Shown here one piece after another: positions 1 to 9,257 of a DNA stretch of 64,000 nt. The stretch is from contig OZ017798.1 in NCBI GenBank assembly GCA_963969395.1, forward strand, positions 2,108,001-2,172,000, given 5' to 3'. Under the pieces are notes generated by a model that did not search any database, was not told where the DNA came from, and saw only the letters and a list, made by a program, of their open reading frames with translations. Every line of letters starts with the position of its first letter. Position 1 is the stretch's first letter. Source of the stretch: Pseudoscleropodium purum (Eukaryota > Streptophyta > Bryopsida > Hypnales > Brachytheciaceae). Made by a program: the position numbers and the translations under genes.

Positions 1-7
1 CAGCATC

Positions 8-67
8 GCGTCACAGCAAGACTGTCCATTCCGCAACACACTCGAGCCCTTCTTTTTCTGATCCTCT
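8..67 (+). repeat. ~60-bp direct repeat flanking peroxidase unit 1 (left copy)
   Basis: The stretch beginning GCGTCACAGCAAGACTGTCC recurs in the same orientation at 2690-2747 with a few substitutions. The two copies bracket the peroxidase gene and its flanks, as expected if a unit boundary was repeated during tandem duplication. Confidence 0.7.
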
Positions 68-681
68 TGCTGCGTGCGTTATGCGGAATTACCAATCGAC
101 ACTCTAACACTCAGTCAATTCAATCCAACCATTTAACCCTGCGCTCATCCAAGTCAAACGCTTCCCTTAACGCAGCAATTAAAAAACTCTCTTCTCTCAA
201 CTTATGTAAAAAAAACAAAAAACAAAACTGTCTCTCTTCTCTCAAACGCCGGCCCCTTTCGCCTCCCAACACGTATCCCTCTTCAGGTCCGGGCAACTAT
301 TACTTTCGCGCTCTCTCCACGCGTGTTTTTTCAACGCTACTAACCGGAACGACCGGATTTCCACTAAAAAATTCAATTCCGTGGAAGGGAAGCCAGCTGA
401 AATCGCCAAGAAATTCACACTCGATGGAAAATTGAGAGTGGATCGCCGGTGAAGATCGACTGGTGCAACCGGATAAAACTAGCGAACTGGGCGGTAAGCC
501 TTTGGTTGTAGACCAATTAAGAACAACTGTCACCCTGGAATGGTAGATCAAGGAGAGGATAGTAGAAAGTTCGTTACGCTCCGACGCTCCGTCAGTCCAG
601 GACTCGGAGAGCGTGCTGACTTAGCTGTACGTGTGGAAAGAGTAGGACTGATTGACTGTGGGCGGGACTGAGCCATGCAAG

Positions 682-688
682 TATAAAG
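682..688 (+). promoter_or_regulatory. TATA box of peroxidase unit 1
   Basis: TATAAAG occurs inside the motif GCAAGTATAAAGCTGTG, which is conserved at the same place upstream of units 2 and 3. The ~350 bp ahead of it and the leader after it are also conserved, so the promoter was duplicated with the gene. Confidence 0.75.
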
Positions 689-915
689 CTGTGGTACATA
701 CTCCGGCTTTCTCATCAATCAATCTCTCCGTCTCTCAGCAACTTTCAAAATTTAAGACTTTCAGCTCAAGGTACATGCACAAGATAGCAAAGCTTCCTGA
801 ATTCGATTGAGACTTACTGAGCTCTCGTACATATATACTGTAGAGTACTGCTTCTCCGTCTTTCAACTTTAGCTAGTGCATTCTCCAACTTCGGCATCGA
901 TCAACGGTTGGAACT

Positions 916-1905
916 ATGGGTACAACGAGGTCTGCAATCGCGAGCTGTGTGGCCATGGTGGCCATTCTCAGCGTGATCACCGCACCCGTGGCTGCTAGTC
1001 GAAGCCTCTCCAGGTCCAGCGACGGTGGGTGCAAAGAAGGCTTCTACCAGCACTCCTGCCCAAACGTGGAAAACATCATCTACGAGTCCATGCTCAAGTC
1101 GTTCCAGAACGACCCCACTGTCGCGCCAGGCGTCCTCCGCCTCGCATACCACGATTGCTTCGTCCGCGGCTGCGACGCGTCCTTGCTCCTCGACGGATCC
1201 AGCTCCGAGAAAACCAACACCATCAATACCGGCCTCCACGGCTTCGACGCCATCGACGCCGCCAAGGCCGCCGTGGAGAAGGCGTGCCCGGGGACCGTTT
1301 CATGCTCCGACGTGCTGCAGTTCGCAGTCCGCGACACCGTGAAGTTGACGGGAGGAAAGGGCTGGACGGTTCCCGCCGGGCGTCGCGACGGCACCGTTTC
1401 CAGGTCTTCCGAGGTGGCGGCCAACCTCATGACCCCCAACAACACGGTTCCCGTGCTGTTGAAGGCTTTCCAGAAGAAGGGTCTGAGCGCCGCACAGATG
1501 GTGGCTTTGGCTGGTGCGCACACCATCGGCGTGGCGCCTTGCTTGACCTTCGATGACCGCCTCCACGGGGAGAAAGTGGATCCCACTCTGCCCTCGTCGT
1601 TCGCGAAGTCGTTGTTGAAGAAGTGTCCTGTTGCTGGTATTACGAACGTGAACGTGAACCTGGATTTGGTTTCTCCGAAGAAGTTCGACACGCAGTACTT
1701 CAAGAACATCGTGAACAAACTGGGGTTGCTGACATCTGATCAGAGCATGTGGGTGGACTCGCGCACGAAAGGATCGGTGCGCGCCAACACCGACAGGGCG
1801 ACGTTCAACTCGAACTTCGCGAAGGCCATGGTGGCGATGAGCCAGATCGACGTGCTTACGGGCAGCTCTGGCGAGATTCGTCGAGTGTGCAGTTCCGTGA
1901 ACTAA
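916..1905 (+). CDS. Class III peroxidase, unit 1 (intronless, secreted)
   Basis: The 329-residue protein is a complete plant secretory peroxidase (EC 1.11.1.7 family), expected to oxidise phenolics with H2O2 in the apoplast or cell wall. A hydrophobic signal peptide ends near residues 26-28 (APVAAS). The distal motif RLAYHDCFVRGCDAS supplies Arg75 and catalytic His79 (Tyr78 stands where many family members have Phe), with Asp80, Asp87 and Ser89 as distal Ca2+ ligands. The proximal heme ligand is His202 in MVALAGAHTIG. The eight family cysteines are at 48, 81, 86, 124, 130, 209, 237 and 325, with an extra Cys39. NNT at 175 is a possible N-glycosylation site. Length is usual for the family and there are no introns. 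The start is the first ATG ahead of the signal peptide, about 230 bp after a TATA box. It differs from the unit 2 protein at only three positions (3, 99, 148). Confidence 0.96.
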   Translation: MGTTRSAIASCVAMVAILSVITAPVAASRSLSRSSDGGCKEGFYQHSCPNVENIIYESMLKSFQNDPTVAPGVLRLAYHDCFVRGCDASLLLDGSSSEKTNTINTGLHGFDAIDAAKAAVEKACPGTVSCSDVLQFAVRDTVKLTGGKGWTVPAGRRDGTVSRSSEVAANLMTPNNTVPVLLKAFQKKGLSAAQMVALAGAHTIGVAPCLTFDDRLHGEKVDPTLPSSFAKSLLKKCPVAGITNVNVNLDLVSPKKFDTQYFKNIVNKLGLLTSDQSMWVDSRTKGSVRANTDRATFNSNFAKAMVAMSQIDVLTGSSGEIRRVCSSVN

Positions 1906-2689
1906 GTTCGTCAGGGTAATAGTTGAATTGGTGCTCAGGAGCCAGCTGCATGGCGGGCCGCACTTGTACAATATTCATTATTTTTAGATCATGAGTAAGA
2001 AATTAGAATCCATTTATTCATTCCACATCAGGATTGGTTGGAGACCCGAAGGGCGTTTTCCAATCGGTGCTCGCATTCGTGGTTAGTTTGATTCATGTCC
2101 CATGTTCAATTCAGGGATGACGAGATTCATGAATTTCATTACAATTCTTTGGCTTCCGGTGATGTCTGCGGTAGTACGACATATTCCAGGCTGGCACTTC
2201 CTCATAACACAGTTCCTAGTAGTTGGACTGCCGTTGTTTCACATGTAACGGTAATGGTTAAGAATCCCACCGGGATCACTTCGTAGTTGTCGTCTTAATT
2301 TTATAATTTCTTATTCAAATTCTGGCTACTACAACGAATGTCATATGAAAATCTGGCTTTTGCACTCTTCAGCGTCAGCTTTATTAGGGGCGACGTCAAA
2401 AATTTTGCCCCCGTGACTAGCACCCTAAATTCGTAATTAATGAGCCAAAATATGAAAAGCCAAAATTATGTCTCCAATTTCCAACCGAAAGCTTGGAAAA
2501 ATTGTTACTGCAATACCACTAACCGATTCGTCTCCTTGAATACTGAAATGCACATACAGAAATTGTTTGAGAAATTAATAGAGCTCTCTGATTGTAATCA
2601 GTCGGTACGTTAACGTTGTTTGAATCAATTCAAGCAAACGTACAGTCACTGTCATCAAGCTCTTCAGTATTAGAGTCTGCGGAGGCGTG
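1906..2689 (+). other. Conserved 3' flank of peroxidase unit 1
   Basis: No other gene is seen. Blocks such as GGCTTCCGGTGATGTCTGCG (near 2151) and GTAACGGTAATGGTTAAGAA (near 2245) recur downstream of units 2 and 3. Unit 1 lacks about 0.7-1.1 kb that the other two carry between these blocks. A shared tract TACAATATTCATTATTTTTAG near 1967-1987 is a plausible polyadenylation region. Confidence 0.65.
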
Positions 2690-2747
2690 GCGTCGCAGCA
2701 AGACTGTCCATTTAGCAATAAACTCGAGCCCTTTCTTCTGATCCTCT
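2690..2747 (+). repeat. ~60-bp direct repeat flanking peroxidase unit 1 (right copy)
   Basis: This is the partner of 8-67; both end in CTGATCCTCT. It lies directly ahead of the MITE-like sequence at 2761. Confidence 0.7.
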
Positions 2748-2760
2748 ATAAAATGACATT

Positions 2761-2933
2761 AACGGATGTTTCACTAAAATGGTGGTATTCCACAAACTTG
2801 GCACTTTTACATTTAGAACGTGCAATCTGAACTGTATACTTGTCCTAGATTTAAGGGTTTTAGGGTTTTAGGGTCTTAGAAAATTAATGGAAAAATGGCA
2901 GAAAAATGGCGCCATTTTAACAAAATATTTGTT
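2761..2933. mobile_element. Small TIR (MITE-like) element, copy 1
   Basis: The ends are imperfect inverted repeats: AACGGATGTTTCACTAAAAT at the left and the reverse complement of AACAAATATTTTGTTAAAAT at the right. A related 182-bp copy lies at 43751-43932 downstream of unit 3. It is non-coding. No convincing target duplication was found, so the superfamily is open. Confidence 0.55.
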
Positions 2934-5390
2934 CATCCTAGAAATCTGGAATCTCTTGCACCACACAATTTTTGGATGAGTGTAGGATCAACATGGTCTC
3001 ATTAGTTTCATTAATTGGTGTGAACATTAGGATGAATGGAAATGAAATTAGAATGAGAATTGTGTTTATGATAATCACTATATTTAAGATAGTATGAAAA
3101 TAGTGTAGATGATATACATTAAATTTATTGAAAATACTCTGATGAATTTTTATAGTGTGTCTCACAAATTTTTATTATTTCAAAATTAGTGTAAAATAGT
3201 GTTATTACTACTTAAGGGGTGTTCAAATTGTATTAGCTTGTATGGTAATTATTACTTTAAACTACAATTTTGTTAGAATTACTCAATTGTGATGTCAAAA
3301 ATTATAACATATATCTTCATATAGGTTTAATTTAAGGCTATAAACTAGGTATATGACAAGGATGAATATATGATTTAGGCTGCACATCCTTGAATGTGGC
3401 AAACAATGTTGGGATACTGCCATTTTATCCCCTAAAAGCATCCCTACAAATCCACAATGGGTGCTTTCTATTACTATCCGGATAGGGAAGACCCCTCCAT
3501 TTAGGTCTTGCATTCCTTAAAATTTAAGGGAGGGAAGGCTCATTTGGTATAAGAGAGGGGGAATACAAAACTTGAAATTACCTTTATATACATCTATTTT
3601 TATTTACAAATTACCTATTGTTGTCTATAGGTACCTATAAAGTCATTGCAATTTTGCAAGATGGTTAAGGCATTTTATGAATTTTGTCTTGTAGGTGAAT
3701 TGATCCCTTTATTTAATGAAGTCTATCTTGTATTTTGACCTTAGAAAAAACATTGGAATCTTTTTATTTTCCACCCATGATAAAATTTGGAAATTTTGAA
3801 CTCATAAATTTTGGAATTAGAGGCCCCAAATTAATTTGTTACATTAGTCATTGTTGATCAAATCTCATCCATTACTTGTGTTTTGTAATAAAAAATTATC
3901 CTAAACATCTCCAATTATTGCAATGCATCCTAAGCAATCATCATTGCATATGAAATTGGATAGGTCAATTCTAATTCTTGTTTATTTTTGAATTAAAAAT
4001 TCAAACAATCCAAAAATTGTGAAAATATCTAAAAGTGTATAATATTTCTACAAATTTTCATGGATGTGTCTTATATAGTATAGAACATATATATAAATTC
4101 TAAAAAAATTTGGCTTTCCTATTAAAAAGTATTGTAGAAAATTTGCTCTATTGTGACTAATGCGACTAATACGACTAATGCCCTTTTTGAGCATTTGTCT
4201 CATTAGTCGCAATTGACCAAATCTCCTACATTACTTGCATTCTAAAATCAAAAATTGTCTAAGATATCCCCAAGTGTTGTAGTATATTGTAAATAAGCAT
4301 CTTGGGATATGAAATTGACTGTAACAATGCTAATTCCTATTTGATTTTAGATTAGGAATTCAAACAATCCAAAAATTGTAAGAAAATCTAAAAGTGTCAA
4401 TTAATGCTACAAACTTGCATGGAGGTGTCTTATATAGCATGTAGTGTGTATATATATATACAAATTATAAGAAGAGTTGACATCCTCACTCAAAAGTTGT
4501 AGGAGATTTGCTCATTTGTGACCACAACTATGACTTATGTGACTAATGCCTCTTTCAAGCATTTGTTACTTTAGTCACTATTGAATAAATCTCCCACAAT
4601 ACCTGCACTTTGTCTTCAATATTGTAAACAATTTTGGATGGGAGGTTATAAATTTTTTTTATCTTTATATAATTTTTTTCTCTAAAGAATGTTTTTTTTC
4701 TTTAAGTTGATCATCCAAAATTTTTGTAATCTTAAAATTTAAAAGTTAATATTTTCCATAATTAATTCTATATATACTTAACAAAGTAATTATTATTTTT
4801 ATATTGTTAAACTTAAAAAGATCTATGTGCTTTAAAACAATCAAATTGCAATGAGTCATTGACAATCTCTATTTTCTAGAACTTCTTAGGCCTTCGGGGG
4901 TCAATTAAAATTTTTTGTACTATATATTTTTGAATTTCTAATTTTTAAAGTTGAAGAATTGACTTGAGAGTCTTGAAAAAAGATTCTTAGAAAATGCACT
5001 TAATTTCCACTTATAATTAAAAGATTAACAAGTAGAAATAGGTTTAAAGTAGAAGGAAAAACTAAATTATTAATAGCTCTAAAATGAAATTGAAACACAC
5101 TAATTTCAACTACAAAATTGCTTTAGCAAAAGACATCAGGAAAAATTTCAACCTTCACAGAAACCCTCAAAGATCCGTTCAAGAGTTGATATGCAAAGCT
5201 ATTTATTGAAGGTTAGAGATGATAGCCTAAGTATCCATATCCATATACTATTATCTCCCTATCCTATATGAATTTCATCAAGTACTCATTAAATTTATAC
5301 ACATTTTCAAATAGAAACGAGGAAAAATTTAAAATTGACCAAATTGACAAATTCAATTCTAATTTTTTTTAAAAATATAAATATATAAAT
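2934..5390. other. AT-rich intergenic DNA, no gene recognised
   Basis: Only short, compositionally driven ORFs occur. The only organised structure I see is the tandem repeat at 3843-4630. Confidence 0.6.
3843..4630 (+). repeat. Tandem repeat, ~360-bp period, 2+ copies
   Basis: Units start at about 3843 (ATTAGTCATTGTTGATCAAA), 4202 (ATTAGTCGCAATTGACCAAA) and 4570 (partial). Internal landmarks AATTCAAACAATCCAAAAAT and TGTCTTATATAG recur at the same offset. The copies are substantially diverged. Confidence 0.7.
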
Positions 5391-5400
5391 ATATAAATAT

Positions 5401-5444
<44 letters not shown>

Positions 5445-5459
5445 GTGTGTGTGTGTGTG
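5388..5459. repeat. Microsatellite (TA)n followed by (TG)n
   Basis: A run of alternating TA with a few interruptions leads into TCTGTGTGTGTGTGTGTG. There is no coding context. Confidence 0.9.
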
Positions 5460-5635
5460 AATTTTTGAAATTTCAATGGTTGAATGGTTGAAATTATCAA
5501 CATATCTTTCAGAACATCTTTAAAAAAATTTCTACAATTCTTTTTATATAGAACTTATCCAAAATTTATGCCCATTCCTCCCTCATTCAAGACTACATTT
5601 TCAAAATAAATTTTCTAATACCTATTACATTGAAA

Positions 5636-6001
5636 GGGTGAAAGCACACTAATACTCTAATAGGAACTACTAGTAAATATTAGTGGGTTACTTATGGAGG
5701 TCCTTAATGGAATATTCAATTAAAAATTGTTGCTTTTTCATCTAAAATAGTCCTTAATTGGATGAATTAATGAATCTTTATAGATAATTTGAGGAATGGT
5801 TACAACTACATTTTAGTCTTTTTTATACTTAGAAATTTAACATAATTATATTTTTTGTATTATGTCAAATAGACATAACTAAAAAACAATGCACTACCAT
5901 TATTTTTCATATTTCAAGTCATATTCAAAAGTTAAAATAAATATTCTTCAAAAAATGCACTGGTTATGCCCAAGTTGGCTTGTTATAGTGTGCTTTCACC
6001 C
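5636..6001. mobile_element. Short TIR element (366 bp)
   Basis: A perfect 16-bp inverted repeat, GGGTGAAAGCACACTA at 5636-5651 and its reverse complement at 5986-6001, bounds AT-rich non-coding DNA. No clear target duplication is visible, so this is a MITE candidate of unknown family. Confidence 0.55.
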
Positions 6002-6209
6002 AAAATTTGAAACTTGAAAAATGCAACAAATATATCAACTTGTTATTCTAAAAGACCCTACTTTACAATATATTGAGATTTGTTTCAACCTATCAAAAGT
6101 TTGCCATCAATTGAAAATTTGATGAAGATACATTCTGTCTTCCAAGGCCTTGAGGTGCTACCAAGATTCAAAAGAAAAAATATCTAATTGTCCAAGGTGC
6201 AAAAAACTT

Positions 6210-6610
6210 CTTTATGTCACTTTAAAATTCAATTGCAAATATCTTGCAATCTATGTGGTCAAAGTTTCTAAAATTTCTTCTACACAATTTTGTACTAGTT
6301 TAGTATGAAAGCCTAAGATTTTCAAAGTTTTTTGCTCTTTGCTATAGAAATGGCAATCTTGAGCGTTTTTTGATGGAAAAAGACAAAACGACTTTTGGGA
6401 TTCAACACAAATATCTTGCTATCTATATGGTGAGAGTTTTTGAAATTTCTTTACCACATTATTATTCTAGACTTCTAATTTACTACTCTAATTGTACAAG
6501 ATCTTATGGTTATGCAAAAAAATTGAATGATTAGTCATTATTACAAGTTTTCTTGCCTTTTGAAATGAAAATGGGAATTTTGAGTTTTTTGTGATGAAAA
6601 AAAGGGCCTA
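6210..6610 (+). repeat. Dispersed repeat R (copies also at 40010-40260 and 63667-63917)
   Basis: Landmarks AAATATCTTGCAATCTATGT, TTTTGAAATTTCTT and GATGAAAAAAGGG recur in the same order at 40010-40260, directly ahead of peroxidase unit 3. A weaker relative lies near 37420-37650. Two partial copies seem to be juxtaposed here (about 6210-6370 and 6380-6610). Non-coding. Confidence 0.6.
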
Positions 6611-6925
6611 GCAACATAACATTTTGAAGCTGTTTGAGAGATTGCCTTTCCTTCTCTAGAGTCCTCATCCACGAACTTCATCCACATGCTATTAATATAA
6701 GCTCCAGTGAATATCAGGATGGTTGCAGTACATTTATGGTATCTTGCATTTTTTTGCTAATTTTGAGACCAAATATACAAACAATAAATATATGTATAAA
6801 TAGATGGTTTGCCAAGAACACAATGGTTCCATTGAGTATTATACCAATGTAAAATTATAACCATTTGCTTTTAATAATTTAGTTTAAATTTTATTAAATA
6901 AGAGAAGCTCTTTATGTACTGTACA

Positions 6926-7762
6926 TATGGTGTGGTAGGAGCTGGAAAAACCCATGTGGAATATGTAAGTTAGAATTTATAGTTTCTCAATTGCTTATAG
7001 TGAAGTCAAAAGTAAGAATTGTGTTAGAAATTAAAATTTCAGACCTCATTTAGTCATAGTAGAATAATTTTTCTCAAAAATCTTTGGGCTAAGAAAAGTT
7101 GGAAAATCAAGTTAAGTTTCATCTCCTAAAATTCGTTTGAGGTTTCAAGTCTCGAATTAAAAGTTATGAACAAATTTCAAATTTCGACGAGGGGTTTGAA
7201 ATAGGGTTGACACGACGTCCGGACGCGGACGCTGTCTCCATAGCGTCCACTGACATTCGCGTCCGCCTGTCCGCCCCGTCCGCTTGTCCCCCGTCCGCCC
7301 GGTTACGGCTGTCCGATCGACACGCGGACTGATGTGGTCCGCACGATCTGGATGTTCGCCCCGCCCGTCCGCCTTCCGACGGCGGGAGGGATGCTGCGTC
7401 CGTGCGTCCGGACGTCCGGATTACGGAGGCTTTTTTCGGGCAGACATAGAGATTCGTCAACCCTGGTTTGAAAATATCCAAAAAGATTTCCTTGCAATGC
7501 CTCTTTGAAATTTGTCCATAACTTTTGATTAGAGGCTTGAAATCTCAAATGGATTTTTGGAGGTAAAACTTAACTTGATTTACCAACTTTTTTTAGTTCA
7601 AAGTTGTTTGAGAAAAGTTATTATACTATGTCTAAATGAGGTCCAAAATTTTAGTTTTAACACAATTCTTACTTTCAAAAACTATGAATTGTTGAAGTTC
7701 CTACTTCCTACTAATTTTCAAAACAAATCCCACATTGTTTGTTTTACCTGCTACCACACCAT
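6926..7762. repeat. Long inverted repeat (foldback) interrupted by a MITE
   Basis: The sequence at about 6926-7193 reappears inverted at about 7474-7762; for example AATCAAGTTAAGTTTCATCT on the left matches the reverse complement of the right arm with few differences. The arms are diverged AT-rich sequence. The GC-rich element at 7202-7465 sits at the centre and has its own target duplication, so it inserted into an existing foldback. Confidence 0.7.
7202..7465. mobile_element. GC-rich hAT-type MITE, copy A (264 bp)
   Basis: The ends match TAGGGTTGAC and GTCAACCCTG, flanked by a perfect 8-bp target duplication GTTTGAAA (7194-7201 and 7466-7473). An 8-bp duplication with CAGGG-like ends is the signature of hAT transposons. 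The interior is rich in GTCCG/CGGAC motifs and stands out sharply from the AT-rich surroundings. Its right end is closely related to the left end of copy B at 19562, in the opposite orientation. It has no transposase and so is non-autonomous. Confidence 0.85.
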
Positions 7763-7832
7763 ATCTATATAAAAAAGATTTGTCACTTTTCACATATTAA
7801 TAAACCATTAATATTTTTCACATCATGGTAAG

Positions 7833-8119
7833 CAGGATTGTCATAACGGACAGCATATTACTGTTTATAGACAAATCAGATCGATTAGGGCTGACCGACT
7901 GTCAACTTTGAAGCCCTGTAATTTTTGCAAAAAGCACCCAAATTGGGCATGACATGTTTTTCGGCAGCTACAAAAACTGTAGATGCCGAAAAACATATCA
8001 TATGCCCAATTTGGGTACTTTTTGCAAAAGTTACAGGACTCCAAAGTTGGCAACTGGTTAGCCCTAATCGGTCCGATTCGTCTGTGAATAGTAATATGCT
8101 ATCCGTTATGACAACCCTG
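7833..8119. mobile_element. Foldback hAT-type MITE (287 bp, nearly all inverted repeat)
   Basis: The element begins CAGGATTGTCATAACGGA and ends TCCGTTATGACAACCCTG. The inverted repeats run almost to the centre (arms of roughly 130 bp), so a transcript would form one long hairpin. A perfect 8-bp target duplication ATGGTAAG (7825-7832 and 8120-8127) supports hAT-type transposition. The ends resemble those of the GC-rich MITEs but the interior is unrelated. Confidence 0.85.
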
Positions 8120-8379
8120 ATGGTAAGTTAAATTACATCTTAACATCATTATCTTGAAGAGATGAATGTTCATGGAGTATTTGTTATAAATTTCATTTAA
8201 AATTACATATTTTGCTTGAATGCAATGTGCAGATGCCCCGGGACACCCAGCTCATTGTACTGTAGTCCTCTGACAATAATCGACGCGCATAATTGAGGTC
8301 TATTGTGAGTGTGGAATATTCCACACCATTCCATTCGCAGGAAGGCAATCAGACTGGCTGGTCTAGAATGTTATCGACT

Positions 8380-8738
8380 TTGAGGGTTCATCAAATGCAT
8401 GTTTCTTTGTAAATTCACATAATCCCCCAATTAGTGTGACCCAGTGTTCTTACACCATCGCATACTATTTGACTCAACAGAACGTACCACCAGGGTACGT
8501 ACTCCGTACATGTACTAATAATTCTCCCTCACACGAATGCCTGGTCTTCCTTGAAGTAAGTCAAGATTGATGCTAATCACCTTGCACTCTTTCCATGATT
8601 CTAATCTTATGTCTAAAACGACATCAAGCAACGCTGCACATGCATAATTACGGGCCGCCACTCAGCCAACTCAATTTAACCGTATAATCCGAAGGCCGAA
8701 GCTCATTCCAAGTCAAACCCTTCCCATAACACAACAAT
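8380..8738 (+). other. Upstream part of peroxidase unit 2, cut off by transposon insertion
   Basis: The sequence from about 8395 aligns with 40290-40650 ahead of unit 3; shared landmarks include CCCCCAATTAGTGTGAC, CCAGGGTAC and CATCAAGCAACGCTGCACATG. The alignment stops at 8738 and resumes at 27346. The DNA at 8245-8380 is unique with no recognised gene. Confidence 0.8.
8735..8738. repeat. Target-site duplication CAAT (left) of the 18.6-kb element
   Basis: CAAT at 8735-8738 is repeated at 27346-27349. Units 1 and 3 have a single equivalent site (GCAAT and CCAGT) at this position. Confidence 0.6.
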
Positions 8739-8763
8739 AACATCATATTCAATAAAATGGGAG
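8739..8763 (+). repeat. Left terminal inverted repeat of the 18.6-kb element
   Basis: It starts AACATCATATTCAATAAAAT and ends GGGAG. It matches the inverted right end at 20 of 25 positions, with mismatches at positions 6, 14 and 17-19. Confidence 0.65.
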
Positions 8764-9257
8764 GGTAGGGCACTCCCAAAATAAACTTTGGCTAAATAAG
8801 TGAATCAAAATGGGCTCAAATGAAGCTCAATAATCTCATATTTTATTAGTTAATTATCAATTTTCATTAAAATGAGAGTGTTGCAAATAATACATGTCCT
8901 TTAATAAATATAAAATTGTTTCAAATCAAAAACTTCTTTCACAGTAAAACAAAATAAACAAGAAATATAACATGAGATACAAAAGGACAGTATATGTATA
9001 ATGGTTTCAATTGCTAATACAATATAAAAACCTGTATTTCTTATAAGAGAACTATAAAATAATGTAATCTTACATACAGAAACTAGCACTTGAACATTTG
9101 TAAATATAAACATCTACATTTACAAGTATGAAAGAACATAGTATTCTACTTCTCTCACCGTCATCTGAAGGCATATTGCTCATTTATTAAAATCAACTAG
9201 CATTGTATGAGATAGATTTAACAATGCAAGAAAAAACTTATAAAACTACCGTTGCAA
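8764..9257. other. Left subterminal region of the 18.6-kb element, non-coding
   Basis: AT-rich DNA between the terminal repeat and the 3' end of the transposase-like gene. No gene or palindrome copy is seen. Confidence 0.5.
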
